The notes: generated from the sequence alone by a model not told the origin. Positions 24,554-33,561 are shown, counted from the first letter of the stretch. The stretch is 64,000 nucleotides of DNA from Paenibacillus gallinarum (GCF_014836635.1 NZ_JACSQL010000003.1:124001-188000); one strand, 5' to 3'. A program made the numbers and translations.

Positions 24554-26272
24554 TCGTATGGAAGCAGGGAACCAAACATGCCGGAGATCAATCCATCCCT
24601 GACTTCCTAGCTTTATCCCACGGACACCGGGCAATACTACTGTTTCGAATGGTTTGTCATATAGGATATGAAGGATGCTTTCTTCCATGAGCATAAGTTC
24701 CAGATTGATTAATTTGGTGAGACGGTTACTCGGATTCTTTGTATGTTCGATTTCTAGTAATCTCGTCAGAATCGTCTTCTGAAGATCCTGTCCTACATGA
24801 GAAGATATTGTCAAATAAAGATCATGTCTACGGAGTGATTCGTCTTGATCAAGCAGGAGCGAAAAGAGAATCAGATCGGCTTCCATACGAACAGGTCCTT
24901 TAAACAATTCGACCGGTACAATCTTGACATTGCAGTTATATCCGTTTTTTTCAAGCTGATAAGCAATGATAGCGGCATCTTTTCGGTACTGAGGAATGGT
25001 AGCGAGTATAAGGGGGACACCGGAGTCCTCATGATTATCCCTAGACCTATTTAAAGCTTCAAGCGCATGTTCTGTATCAGACAAACTTATACTCGACAGT
25101 ACTTCTTTTCGAATCTTTGGATCCTGAAGAGGCCCGTCTTTTTCGGTATTACAAGTAACCAGCTTACGTACAAGGGATTGGCTTAGAGCCTGTGTAACCC
25201 CTGTATAGTTAGTAGAACTTCCCCCAAGCAGAACAGGAAACAAAGGATTAGAAGTTTCCGCTAATTCTGAATCTTGATCTTGTATATGCCAAGGGACTTG
25301 AATGATCTCTACCACGTCAAGATGCGGTCTCGTTTTGAAGTAGTCTGGAAAAGCTTCCAGGATACACATACTTGAATTATGCTCGGTTATTCGGAATGGT
25401 CCAGTACCGTATATTGTAGATGAATTTTGAGACGGGTCTTGCTGTTCTAGATCCTGATCTGAAGGAACGATGGCAGCCCTGGTGGTACATAAAAAAGAAG
25501 GGAAATACTCGTTAGCTTGATGCAAAGTAAATTCAACACACCGACTGGAGATCGCAGTCACCGAAGCAATGGATTGAATCACAAAATGGTATAGCAAGGG
25601 TTGATTACATCTCTTTAGTCTATTAAATGTATAAAGAACATCTTCGGCATGAAGTGTCTTTCCGTGATGAAATCTTACATCCTTTCTCAAATAAAAGGTC
25701 CATACTTTTCGGTCATCACTTACCTCGTAATCATGTGCGAGATGGGGCAGAATTGCTCCTGTTTCTGGATCTGAGGTGAGTAAACCATCAAATACATGAC
25801 CTGATACAAACGATTCAGCGAGCAGGTTGATTCGAAGCGGATCAAGCTCGTGAATCTGCTGGCGTAAGGGAAGACGCAAAATATCCCACTGTTCACCCAC
25901 GCCATTCCGCTTTGAATGGTGTCCAAAATAACTCATCAGCCAACCCTGTAAACGTTCAGGTAGTCGAGTAGAGTTTGTATACGTTTTAATATCATCCATC
26001 ACTTTCTTCATTTCATGGCGATCGATCGCTTTTATCATCGTAAGCGCCGCAATTTCTTCAGGTTCGACCCGGAAAAATAATTCTGAACGTTTACCCCGTC
26101 CTCTTTGTGCTCGCCATTCGATCCAGCCATTTGCTTCCATTTTACGAATAATGTTGAGGGCATTTCGATGTGTGCATTCAAGGGTCAGCGCAAGTTCATC
26201 CAGAGTAATTTGCACGGAAGGTTCAGCTCCGTAATAACCATGTAATCGCAAAAATTGTGAATGTAATTTCAT
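24551..26272 (-). CDS. SgrR-family regulator fused to a solute-binding domain
   Basis: A 573-residue protein with an N-terminal winged helix region (residues 1-120, ITLDELALTLECTHRNALNIIRKMEANGWIEW) and a large SBP_bac_5-type periplasmic-binding fold without signal peptide (LAESFVSGHVFDGLLTSDPETGAILPHLA, WTFYLRKDVRFHHGKTLHAEDVLYTFNR). This is the SgrR/YbdO layout, in which the binding domain senses a ligand in the cytoplasm. The neighbours give no target; in enterobacteria SgrR responds to sugar phosphate stress. GGAAGTG precedes the ATG. Confidence 0.85.
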   Translation of the reverse strand: MKLHSQFLRLHGYYGAEPSVQITLDELALTLECTHRNALNIIRKMEANGWIEWRAQRGRGKRSELFFRVEPEEIAALTMIKAIDRHEMKKVMDDIKTYTNSTRLPERLQGWLMSYFGHHSKRNGVGEQWDILRLPLRQQIHELDPLRINLLAESFVSGHVFDGLLTSDPETGAILPHLAHDYEVSDDRKVWTFYLRKDVRFHHGKTLHAEDVLYTFNRLKRCNQPLLYHFVIQSIASVTAISSRCVEFTLHQANEYFPSFLCTTRAAIVPSDQDLEQQDPSQNSSTIYGTGPFRITEHNSSMCILEAFPDYFKTRPHLDVVEIIQVPWHIQDQDSELAETSNPLFPVLLGGSSTNYTGVTQALSQSLVRKLVTCNTEKDGPLQDPKIRKEVLSSISLSDTEHALEALNRSRDNHEDSGVPLILATIPQYRKDAAIIAYQLEKNGYNCNVKIVPVELFKGPVRMEADLILFSLLLDQDESLRRHDLYLTISSHVGQDLQKTILTRLLEIEHTKNPSNRLTKLINLELMLMEESILHILYDKPFETVVLPGVRGIKLGSQGWIDLRHVWFPASIR

Positions 26273-26391
26273 TACGCTACACTTCCGTTTATAAAATACG
26301 AAAATTCTAGAGATTATCTTTCTATTTATTTTCTTATTTTATCACCTAAGATAAAAGGTATAAACCAATTTCACTTCGGAGGTTGTATCGT

Positions 26392-27996
26392 ATGAATCTT
26401 GCATTGCCAATCTGGAGGTCTCCCATAAGGAATCTGGTGACGTTGTTTGCTGCGTGTATACTAGCAATCCTTCATCAGTATTTATTTTATGGACACATAC
26501 CTGGTATTTCAGTTCCCATTTTTGTGCTCTTTTTTTATGGGTTTATGTTAATGTTTGCGGGCGATCGTCTTATCCCATACACCAAATTCAACGCATTACT
26601 TTCTTTGGTCATTGTCATGTTGTCATTTTCCTATGTTCTTTTTGATCAATTTTTCTTTCATTTGCTTAATTTTTTTGTCCTCCCAATTCTTATTGCGATT
26701 CACCTTACCATGTGGATGGGATATCAGACGAGAGACTGGTTCCAGAAAGGGATTATTTACGACACTCTTCTTCATGTATTACCTAGAAATTTCAGACATT
26801 TTCCTACCGCATTTTCGTGTGTCATTTCTTCTGTATCAGAGAAGATGGCTGATGGTACTAAGAAAACGGTTCTCAAAATAGTTATAGGTCTGGCCATTTC
26901 AGCACCGCTGCTCGTTTTAGTCATCACGTTACTTTCATCCGCAGATGGTTTATTTGAAGCCTTTTTAGGATCCATTCCGAACTGGCTTAATCAGATCACC
27001 TACAGTGAAGGCTTTTTTCGTCTGACATGGGTATTTATCTTTACACTGCTGTTTTTTGGTTATGTGACTGGTTTTGTTAAGCCGGAATCGCAGAAAGAAC
27101 AGATTATGAAATCCTTTTCTAAGGAAGTTGATCCTGATGATACAGAGCAAGGCTCCATTTCCTCTGTAAACGTCCCGTTACAATCACAAAATGAGCGCAA
27201 TTCTAAAAATGAAGAGATTGAGACGAGGACGATGTTAATTGATCCAGTCATTGCTGCTACGGTCCTTGTGCTCATTAATATCGTATATATTATCTTTATT
27301 GTGCTTCAGTTCTCTTATCTATTTGGAGCTTGGGAGGGAGCGCTGCCGGAGGGAATCACTTATGCGGATTATGCCCGAAAAGGGTTTGCTGAACTAATGC
27401 TTGTGGCTCTACTTAATTTCACTATACTGATGACGGTGCTTTTGCATACCGCAGAGAGTAGCCCTATAGTAAGGCGAATCAATCATTTCATGACGTATCT
27501 ACTTGTACTTTCTTCACTAATTATTTTGTATTCCGCTTACTCCAGACTCCATATGTATGAAGAAGCGTATGGGTTTACACACATCCGCTTTCTAGTTCAT
27601 GTCTTTATGCTGTTTCTTGCTGTACTGATGATCATTGCGGGACTATGGATTCATAACAAGCGAATACCGCTGGCGAAATGTTATATTATTCTTGGACTGA
27701 TCGCTTATGTAACAGTGAACTATGCAGGGATGGATTCTTATATTGCGGCGAAAAATATTGAGAGATATCATCTTACGGGAGCGCTAGACGAACATTTTTT
27801 AACTTCTCTTTCTGTAGACGCCGTTCCGATCTTGATCGAATTCAGTGACGAGTATCCACAAATGAATGATCATTTGAAAGGCCTTTATCAGGAACTTGCA
27901 GGGCAGGAGAGAGCATGGCCTTCGTTTAATATGGCAGAATATAGAGCGCAGCAAGCGATATCCGAGCATATATCAGCACAGTTTTCAGTCAAATAA
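26392..27996 (+). CDS. DUF4153/DUF4173-type polytopic membrane protein
   Basis: A 534-residue protein with about 12 to 13 membrane helices and a charged cytoplasmic loop near residues 240-280. The middle segment (LLSSADGLFEAFLGSIPNWL, then a helix) and the helix block ADYARKGFAELMLVALLNF are typical of DUF4153/DUF4173 proteins, whose function is unknown. GGAGG lies 9 bases before the ATG at 26392. It precedes the HD hydrolase by 17 bases, so they may be co-transcribed. Confidence 0.75.
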   Translation: MNLALPIWRSPIRNLVTLFAACILAILHQYLFYGHIPGISVPIFVLFFYGFMLMFAGDRLIPYTKFNALLSLVIVMLSFSYVLFDQFFFHLLNFFVLPILIAIHLTMWMGYQTRDWFQKGIIYDTLLHVLPRNFRHFPTAFSCVISSVSEKMADGTKKTVLKIVIGLAISAPLLVLVITLLSSADGLFEAFLGSIPNWLNQITYSEGFFRLTWVFIFTLLFFGYVTGFVKPESQKEQIMKSFSKEVDPDDTEQGSISSVNVPLQSQNERNSKNEEIETRTMLIDPVIAATVLVLINIVYIIFIVLQFSYLFGAWEGALPEGITYADYARKGFAELMLVALLNFTILMTVLLHTAESSPIVRRINHFMTYLLVLSSLIILYSAYSRLHMYEEAYGFTHIRFLVHVFMLFLAVLMIIAGLWIHNKRIPLAKCYIILGLIAYVTVNYAGMDSYIAAKNIERYHLTGALDEHFLTSLSVDAVPILIEFSDEYPQMNDHLKGLYQELAGQERAWPSFNMAEYRAQQAISEHISAQFSVK

Positions 27997-28013
27997 AGTA
28001 TAGAGCAGGAGAT

Positions 28014-28685
28014 ATGATGAATCAATTGGTACTTACAAAACAGGAAGAAGCTCTGCTTGAAGCAGCAGAAGCGTATGTAAAGCAAGAACTTAGCGGAGAA
28101 GGTACGGGGCACGATTATTGGCACATTTACCGCGTTGTTCAGACAGCGGAGAAAATTGCGATCGCAGAAGGAGCGAACCTTTATATCTGCAAACTGGCTG
28201 CTTATTTGCACGATATCGCGGACGAGAAACTGAATCCTTCCAAAGAAGCGGGGATATCTAAGGTAGATACATGGCTTAAAGAACATCATGTATCCGATAC
28301 AGATCGATCGCATGTACTTGAGATCATTGGGAACATGTCCTATAACGGCGGGCATAATCCGCCTATGCGTACACTTGAAGGCAAGGTTGTTCAAGATGCA
28401 GATCGGCTGGATGCGATTGGTGCGATTTCTGTGGCTAGAGCTTTTGTATATGCTGGTTCCAAAGGGCATTTAATCTATGACCCAGAGGTAAAACCTAGAG
28501 AAGAAATGACACAGGAACAGTATCGTACAGGCAAAAATACAGCAATTAATCATTTCTATGAAAAACTTCTAAAGCTCAAGGACTTAATGAACACAAAACA
28601 TGGAATTGAACTTGCTGAAAAAAGGCATCAATTTATGGAACAATATCTAGATCAATTCTTTAAGGAATGGGAAGGACACGTTTAA
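28014..28685 (+). CDS. HD-domain phosphohydrolase (YedJ/YpgQ type)
   Basis: A 223-residue metal-dependent phosphohydrolase. The HD superfamily ligands are visible: H33-D34 in GTGHDYWHIYRV, H66-D67 in AAYLHDIADE, and the late Asp in VVQDADRLDAIGA. The sequence layout is that of YedJ/YpgQ, described as acting on nucleoside triphosphates. GCAGGAG precedes two consecutive ATG codons, either of which could start it. Closed by a terminator. Confidence 0.88.
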   Translation: MMNQLVLTKQEEALLEAAEAYVKQELSGEGTGHDYWHIYRVVQTAEKIAIAEGANLYICKLAAYLHDIADEKLNPSKEAGISKVDTWLKEHHVSDTDRSHVLEIIGNMSYNGGHNPPMRTLEGKVVQDADRLDAIGAISVARAFVYAGSKGHLIYDPEVKPREEMTQEQYRTGKNTAINHFYEKLLKLKDLMNTKHGIELAEKRHQFMEQYLDQFFKEWEGHV

Positions 28686-28730
28686 TAACATTGATTTAAT
28701 CGGTTAAGATTGTTACTTGTACTGCTGGGA

Positions 28731-28779
28731 TGAATAGACTATGCATTTATATTACAAGATGCATAGTCTATTTTATTTT
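28731..28779 (+). terminator. Terminator after the HD hydrolase gene
   Basis: AATAGACTATGCAT and ATGCATAGTCTATT form a perfect 14-bp stem, followed by TTATTTTC. Confidence 0.8.
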
Positions 28780-28802
28780 CCAATCCCATGAAACAAACTT
28801 CA

Positions 28803-28817
28803 TATAACAACGTTATA
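28803..28817. promoter_or_regulatory. Palindrome upstream of the stalk-domain gene
   Basis: TATAACAACGTTATA is a 6+3+6 inverted repeat about 50 bases before the start of the stalk-domain gene. Its position fits an operator or promoter element; no regulator is known. Confidence 0.3.
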
Positions 28818-28866
28818 TATTCTATGAATGAGTACAGTTACAGAGAATGAAGGGAGAGAAGGGTAG

Positions 28867-30009
28867 ATGAAGAGATTACATGTTCTTAAGATAGGGACAG
28901 CTGTTATTGCAGCAAGTATATTATTCACATCACAGCCAGTGCAAGGAGCAGCTGCTTCAAGTCCTTCCTATGAACTAGTATTAGATTCAGGGAGTGTTAT
29001 TGAAGGAAAAGCAGTAATTAAGCAAGGGGTTTCTTATTTGCCGCTTCTGCAGATCAGTAAGGATCTTTCATTATCCGCTACTTTAGATCAATCTGGAAAA
29101 AGAGTTACTGTCCTCAGTCCTTCCATGAATTTAGCGGTTAGACTAAACAGTAAGCAGGCAGTAGTTAATGGCAAGGGAATTACGATGTCAGCGGCTCCTT
29201 TTAAGAATGGACAAGAGATATACATGCCCGCTTCTTTTCTTGTTTCCGCACTGCAGGGAGAAGGACTGACATATGACCGCTTGGCAAAAAGGTTGTCCGC
29301 TACGGGAATATATTCGGGGAATGATTCCAGTGTTTATGGTGGACTACGGTACGAGATTAGCCAGGAGGGCAAACTTTTTACAACCAATGCAAAGGGGAAG
29401 AAAAACCAACTTTATGATTTTAAAAAAGAAATATATAATCAGCCCGTGTATCAATTTACGAAAACAGCACAAGGACTAGTTATCTTGAATATCTTTGATT
29501 ATTATGGGGAGCCTATGCTGAATAAGCAGACTTTTACCGTTGTCATTATGAATGGGGCAGTCATCCGGCAGAGCTATGTGAAGTATTTCAATCGTTTTGA
29601 AGAAAATACAGTTCTGTCTGTTGATAAGAAGGAGATCGTCCTTACGGATGGGTATACTTTACGGATACTTGAAGATGGAACAGGGAAAATATCTCAAACA
29701 TATGATTTGAAAACACTCGGAGGCGAAGATGATACATACTTCGTAGAAGCGGTTGACAAAGAGTATCTGCTTATTCGTCCGAATAAAAAAGGATTGCTAA
29801 CCTATATTGATCGTGCTACAGGAGAACGGACTTTGCTTTATAAAAAATTGCTGGGTAAAGCAGATCAAGAATATGCTGAAATCAACGATATTCCGTTTTT
29901 TGGGGATCAAATTAGGTTTACCGAACGTAAAGGGGATACCCTTACTTTTCATATCGGACCCATGACGGGAAAAGCTTCTGATCAAACAATGAAGATTCCG
30001 AATTCGTAA
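28867..30009 (+). CDS. Secreted stalk-domain protein (copper amine oxidase N-terminal-like)
   Basis: A 380-residue exported protein: signal peptide 1-28 ending at QGAAA, stalk domain about 55-140 (VSYLPLLQISKDLSLSATLDQSGKRV, EIYMPASFLVSALQGEGLTYDR), then a beta-rich C-terminal region of unknown fold. The C-terminal region resembles that of the protein at 60595-61767 in layout (NGAVIRQSYVKYF against NGKVLDEDSFSF, then YDLKTLGGEDDTYFVEAVD against YNLTDIMQKDEIYMVEHYN), so the two are probably paralogues. AAGGGAG-rich ribosome binding site. Monocistronic. Confidence 0.8.
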   Translation: MKRLHVLKIGTAVIAASILFTSQPVQGAAASSPSYELVLDSGSVIEGKAVIKQGVSYLPLLQISKDLSLSATLDQSGKRVTVLSPSMNLAVRLNSKQAVVNGKGITMSAAPFKNGQEIYMPASFLVSALQGEGLTYDRLAKRLSATGIYSGNDSSVYGGLRYEISQEGKLFTTNAKGKKNQLYDFKKEIYNQPVYQFTKTAQGLVILNIFDYYGEPMLNKQTFTVVIMNGAVIRQSYVKYFNRFEENTVLSVDKKEIVLTDGYTLRILEDGTGKISQTYDLKTLGGEDDTYFVEAVDKEYLLIRPNKKGLLTYIDRATGERTLLYKKLLGKADQEYAEINDIPFFGDQIRFTERKGDTLTFHIGPMTGKASDQTMKIPNS

Positions 30010-30026
30010 GGCTTGTTAATAAAGAA

Positions 30027-30064
30027 AAGACCTTCTGTTATTCATCCATAACGGGAGGTCTCAC
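30027..30064 (+). terminator. Terminator after the stalk-domain gene
   Basis: AGACCTTCTGTTAT and ATAACGGGAGGTCT form a stem with one mismatch; a weak T run follows. Confidence 0.6.
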
Positions 30065-30176
30065 TTATAAATCAAAAAAACACAGTGATATTTTTAATAT
30101 TGTGAAAATAATCACAAACATATCACGTTTCTCATGTTAAATTGAATTCAAGAGATAAAACAAGGAGATGAGAGAA

Positions 30177-30365
30177 ATGAAAGCAATCGAAAATGACCAA
30201 GTAACCCGGAACTTACTCATGTACTGTTATACCTGTGAAGATGCAACATTTTGTACTACAGAAGAGGAGTGCAGAGCTTGCTGGGCTGACCAAGGAATGT
30301 TTGATGCAGAAGTAAACGATGGAGCAGGAGAAACACAGCAATTCCTTCGTATGGTACACATGTAA
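30177..30365 (+). CDS. Small cysteine-rich protein
   Basis: A 62-residue acidic protein with five cysteines in the order CYTCEDATFCTTEEECRACW, i.e. C-x2-C-x5-C-x5-C-x2-C, which could hold a zinc ion. The ATG at 30177 has AAGGAG 9 bases upstream; the ATG at 30168 is too close. No known family. It is flanked by its own promoter-like AT-rich region and stands alone, which fits a small regulatory or metal-binding protein. Confidence 0.7.
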   Translation: MKAIENDQVTRNLLMYCYTCEDATFCTTEEECRACWADQGMFDAEVNDGAGETQQFLRMVHM

Positions 30366-30546
30366 AGTTAAAGGGAGAAACCAACTGTATAGAAATTTAG
30401 AACCTACTGTAGAAAGACCATCCCGGTATAGATAAAAAAATAGAGATCATACCCGGAATAGAAGTAAGCGGAATATAGATTGTAGAGAGATTCACATCAT
30501 AAAAAAAATGAATACAATCGTAAAAAGCAGAGAACTCCTGAGGGTC

Positions 30547-30572
30547 AAAGCAGAGGGGTGTCTGCTTTTTTG
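30547..30572 (+). terminator. Terminator with a competing upstream arm
   Basis: AAAGCAGA-GGGGTG-TCTGCTTT is followed by further T. The identical arm AAAAGCAGA also occurs at 30523-30531 and could pair with the same TCTGCTTTT, giving two mutually exclusive stems. The preceding 180 bases hold no gene. Confidence 0.6.
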
Positions 30573-30619
30573 GTTTTTACACATATTATTATCATAATTC
30601 TTTAAAAGGTATAATGAAA

Positions 30620-30649
30620 TTGACACATTTATATGTCTATTGTTATAAA
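30620..30649 (+). promoter_or_regulatory. Promoter of the insertion-sensor ORF and yidC
   Basis: Consensus TTGACA at 30620-30625 and TATAAA at 30644-30649 with 18 bp spacing, about 75 bases before the first start codon. It would drive the short membrane ORF and yidC together. Confidence 0.65.
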
Positions 30650-30721
30650 ATTGGTGAAATTAATACCATTATTCATCTGAAAAAAGGATATAATAATAGT
30701 AGTTAAAGGAGGTGAATCCTT

Positions 30722-31126
30722 TTGTTATGGTTTGAGCTTCAAGAACTCCATGGTTTTATTCCATATTTAGTATCGATCGGTCTGATTTTTACTGTTACTT
30801 GTATTTCATTGCTACATCTTTCAGGTGAACTTCGTAGACTTGGTGTACAAGGCGAAGCCGTATGGCCTGAATACGTTCCAGAACCGATGCCATCGGATGC
30901 CGACTTTTATGTAACATCCGTCATTTTGTTCCTTCGAAGATATAAAATATCACCTGATGATGATTCTGATAAGTATCACTCCTCGTTATTGAATAATGCA
31001 AAACACAATAACGAGGAGGATATACATGGAAAAAGCAAAAGGATTCTTTCCTATTCAAAAACGGACGGTGCGGATTTACGCTATACTAGCAAGTTTACTA
31101 GCGGTATTTTTACTTTCGGGTTGTAG
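30722..31126 (+). CDS. MifM-like regulatory membrane peptide upstream of yidC
   Basis: A TTG-started frame with a near-perfect ribosome binding site (AAGGAGGTGA at 30706-30715, 9 bases to the start). It encodes one membrane helix (residues 12-33) flanked by Glu before and RR after, predicting N-out topology, then a soluble tail with FLRRYKISPDDDSDK (70-84) and NNEED (96-100). It runs through a hairpin that covers the yidC ribosome binding site and ends about 100 bases inside yidC in another frame. In B. subtilis, MifM occupies the same place: it stalls ribosomes when YidC activity is low and frees the yidC2 ribosome binding site. A similar role here is inference; the residues past about 87 may be dispensable. 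Confidence 0.7.
   Translation: MLWFELQELHGFIPYLVSIGLIFTVTCISLLHLSGELRRLGVQGEAVWPEYVPEPMPSDADFYVTSVILFLRRYKISPDDDSDKYHSSLLNNAKHNNEEDIHGKSKRILSYSKTDGADLRYTSKFTSGIFTFGL
30981..31016 (+). promoter_or_regulatory. Hairpin sequestering the yidC ribosome binding site
   Basis: CCTCGTTATTG (30981-30991) and CAATAACGAGG (31006-31016) form a perfect 11-bp stem with a 14-base loop. The 3' arm contains the first bases of the GAGGAGGA ribosome binding site of yidC (ATG at 31026). A ribosome stalled near codon 80 of the upstream frame would cover the 5' arm and open the stem. Confidence 0.8.
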
Positions 31127-31895
31127 CTCTAATGTGAGTGAAATCAGCAGTACAACACCAGGGTTCTTTAATCACTATATTGTCTTTCCGATTTCTTATA
31201 TCACACAGCATTTGGCGGGATGGTTTAACGGTAGTTATGGGTTAGCCATTATTGCGCTGACACTCATCGTTCGGCTGTTATTATTTCCGCTCATGATGCG
31301 TCAATCGAAATCACAGCAGAAAATGAAACGTGTAATGAAGGCAATGCAGCCCGAACTCGATGCGCTGAAAAAAAGCTATGAGAACAAGAAAGACACAGCC
31401 AGTCAGCAGAAAATGCAGCAAGAAATGATGGAACTTTATAAAAAACATCAGTTTAATCCACTTAATATTGGCTGTCTGCCTATATTAATTCAACTGCCAA
31501 TTCTTTCGGGGGTATATACTGCGATTCGGCTCATGCCGGACATGAGCAGTCACTCGTTTTTATGGTTTAAACTTGGGGAACCAGATATGATACTGGCACT
31601 CATTGTAGCTGCTATTTACTTGCTTCAATCTCGTATATCTATGCAAGGAATGCCGGTAGAACAGAAGAAACAAATGGCGATCATGGGCTACATTTCACCG
31701 ATCATGATGGCATTCTTCTCAATGAGTGCACCTGCAGCAATCCCACTATACTGGATGGCAGGCGGTACTTTCCTTATTTTCCAGACACTTTTATTCCGTA
31801 AAATGTATCCAGTAGATCAAGGAACCGAAAATACGGAAGCAATATCACTTCCTGGTTCAAAATCGAAGAAAACAAAAGATCCTAATCCCGCATAA
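31026..31895 (+). CDS. yidC: YidC/Oxa1-family membrane insertase
   Basis: A 289-residue lipoprotein-type insertase as in Gram-positive YidC1/YidC2: signal with lipobox LLSGC (C33), five membrane helices, the conserved arginine of the hydrophilic groove in LTLIVRLLLFPLMM, and a cytoplasmic hairpin loop (KMKRVMKAMQPELDALKKSY). It inserts membrane proteins alone or with SecYEG. The C-terminus is basic (KSKKTK). The ATG at 31026 follows GAGGAGGA; an ATG at 30996 lies in the hairpin loop without a binding site. The regulated arrangement with the upstream peptide suggests it is the inducible YidC2-type copy. Confidence 0.92.
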   Translation: MEKAKGFFPIQKRTVRIYAILASLLAVFLLSGCSSNVSEISSTTPGFFNHYIVFPISYITQHLAGWFNGSYGLAIIALTLIVRLLLFPLMMRQSKSQQKMKRVMKAMQPELDALKKSYENKKDTASQQKMQQEMMELYKKHQFNPLNIGCLPILIQLPILSGVYTAIRLMPDMSSHSFLWFKLGEPDMILALIVAAIYLLQSRISMQGMPVEQKKQMAIMGYISPIMMAFFSMSAPAAIPLYWMAGGTFLIFQTLLFRKMYPVDQGTENTEAISLPGSKSKKTKDPNPA

Positions 31896-31906
31896 AATAA
31901 AGAATG

Positions 31907-31947
31907 AAAAAGGACAGCTTCCTGATTAGGAAAGCTGTTCTTTTTTA
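31907..31947. terminator. Terminator after yidC, also facing rocF
   Basis: AAGGACAGCTTTCC-like stem (GGACAGCTTCCTGATTAGGAAAGCTGTTC) followed by six T. Confidence 0.85.
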
Positions 31948-31950
31948 TGC

Positions 31951-32865
31951 CTAGAGTATACGTTCACCAAGAAGTGATCCAATAAGACCGACCAGGAGCT
32001 CTGAAGACCGCTCACCATCGTCAAACATCGGGTTGTTTTCTACGATTTCAGCTGAAGTAAGAATGCTGGATTCGTAGAGCATTTCCATAGCAAGGTGTGC
32101 TTCCCGGTAACTAAGCCCTCCAGGAACCGGAGTACCTGTCGCCGGAGCAATCTGCGGATCCATACTATCAATATCAAAGGAAAGATGGACACCATCTGTT
32201 CCAGATGAAGAGATACGAATGGCTTCTTGCATGACATACGCCATACCAAGCTTGTCAATATCATGCATCGTATAGCAAGTAATGCCTTCTCTACGGATGA
32301 ATTCTCGCTCTCCATAATCGATTGATCTTGCCCCTACGATAACGACATTTTTGGGATTGATGGACGATTTCATGCCACCAATGGATGTAAGCTTTGGATC
32401 TCCCATCCCTAGATTGACAGCTAAAGACATGCCGTGAATATTACCAGAAGGGGTAGTAAGTGGCGTGTTTAAATCCGAATGTGCATCCATCCAGATGATA
32501 CCTAGACTCTGATGATGTTTTCTAAGTCCGCTGATCGTTCCAATGGCAATACTGTGATCTCCTCCAAGGATAAGGGGGAAAGCTCCATGTTTAGATAAAC
32601 GGTATACCTCGTCAGCAAGTTTGGAATGGACCATTATATTCTCGTTTAGATGTTTTAATAGTGGGGAACTTGAATTACTTTCTTCTATAAAAGGGGGGAA
32701 GTGGATTTCTTGGAGCGTGTGTTTCATTTGGAGCGCATGCAGTTTGTTTACAAGTCCGGCCTTCAGAATGGCTTCTGGTCCTTGGCGGGTTCCTCGTTGA
32801 CTCGCTCCAAGATCAAAGGGGACAGTCAAAATAGATACAGGGGTATTTGGATTTTTCATAACCAT
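31951..32865 (-). CDS. rocF: Arginase
   Basis: A 304-residue binuclear manganese enzyme that splits arginine into ornithine and urea. The metal-binding motifs are complete: GGDHS (101-105), DAHSD (127-131) and SFDIDSMDP (229-237), plus the C-terminal EIVENNP motif. Length fits RocF. GAGGAGG lies 5 bases before the ATG at 32865. It stands alone without rocDE, so ornithine use depends on genes elsewhere. Confidence 0.93.
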   Translation of the reverse strand: MVMKNPNTPVSILTVPFDLGASQRGTRQGPEAILKAGLVNKLHALQMKHTLQEIHFPPFIEESNSSSPLLKHLNENIMVHSKLADEVYRLSKHGAFPLILGGDHSIAIGTISGLRKHHQSLGIIWMDAHSDLNTPLTTPSGNIHGMSLAVNLGMGDPKLTSIGGMKSSINPKNVVIVGARSIDYGEREFIRREGITCYTMHDIDKLGMAYVMQEAIRISSSGTDGVHLSFDIDSMDPQIAPATGTPVPGGLSYREAHLAMEMLYESSILTSAEIVENNPMFDDGERSSELLVGLIGSLLGERIL

Positions 32866-33045
32866 GCCAACCTCCTCAAGACTTGAATAAATTCCTGATT
32901 AAGATCCCGAAGAAGTAACGTAAAGGCTGTCTTTCTTTTTTAATACTTTATTCTGATTTTGGTTAACACGTTCACTTCTTTTCAATGTATTTTGTAATAG
33001 GGTATTCCATTCCTAACGTAGTTGTCATGTTATGAAGGTTTGTAT

Positions 33046-33057
33046 ATGATTAATCAT
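33046..33057. promoter_or_regulatory. Palindrome upstream of arsR
   Basis: ATGATTAATCAT is a perfect 12-bp palindrome about 60 bases before arsR; ArsR repressors bind AT-rich dyads of this kind. Assignment by position only. Confidence 0.4.
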
Positions 33058-33116
33058 AATTGCAAGTCTAGTAGTTTCGGATTCTCATTCTAATAGGGCA
33101 AGGAGGGAATGAAGAT

Positions 33117-33458
33117 ATGAATATAGAGGAACTAAACTTAACTGCTGATCGTCTAAAGTTGCTTGGTGATAAAACAAGATTGTTGATGCTGTTACTCCTA
33201 CAAGAACGGGAATGGTGTGTATGTGAATTCGTTGATATTTTTGAGATGTCCCAGCCAGCTATAAGTCAACATCTGCGGAAGTTAAAATCTCTCGGCATTG
33301 TTAAAGAGGAAAGACGTGGTCAATGGATTTATTACTCTTTATTTATTGAGGATAAGCCTTATATTTCTGCCGTACTTGAACAACTTCCAAGTGGGAGTGT
33401 ATTACTCCGTGAGAAAGGCATCAGCGAACAACGATCCGAATGTGGTTCAAAAGTATAA
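33117..33458 (+). CDS. arsR: ArsR-family metalloregulator
   Basis: A 113-residue winged-helix repressor. The metal-binding site of the arsenic sensors, ELCVCDL-like, reads [12 protein letters not shown] here (C34, C36). The recognition helix is [32 protein letters not shown]. When arsenite binds, the protein leaves its operator. It lies about 100 bases before arsB on the same strand. A third cysteine near the C-terminus (C110) is outside the known site. CAAGGAGGG precedes the ATG. Confidence 0.92.
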   Translation: MNIEELNLTADRLKLLGDKTRLLMLLLLQEREWCVCEFVDIFEMSQPAISQHLRKLKSLGIVKEERRGQWIYYSLFIEDKPYISAVLEQLPSGSVLLREKGISEQRSECGSKV

Positions 33459-33561
33459 TATATTCTCTGTAATATATAAGTATATTCCTATATAATAATG
33501 ATCTCACAGAGTTAATTTGTAGAAGTATATACAACATGAATTTGTAAGCGGGGGGCGTAAG

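Noticed and set aside
30996..31025. ATG at 30996 as the start of YidC
   Set aside because: It lies in the loop of the hairpin and lacks a ribosome binding site; ATG 31026 follows GAGGAGGA directly.
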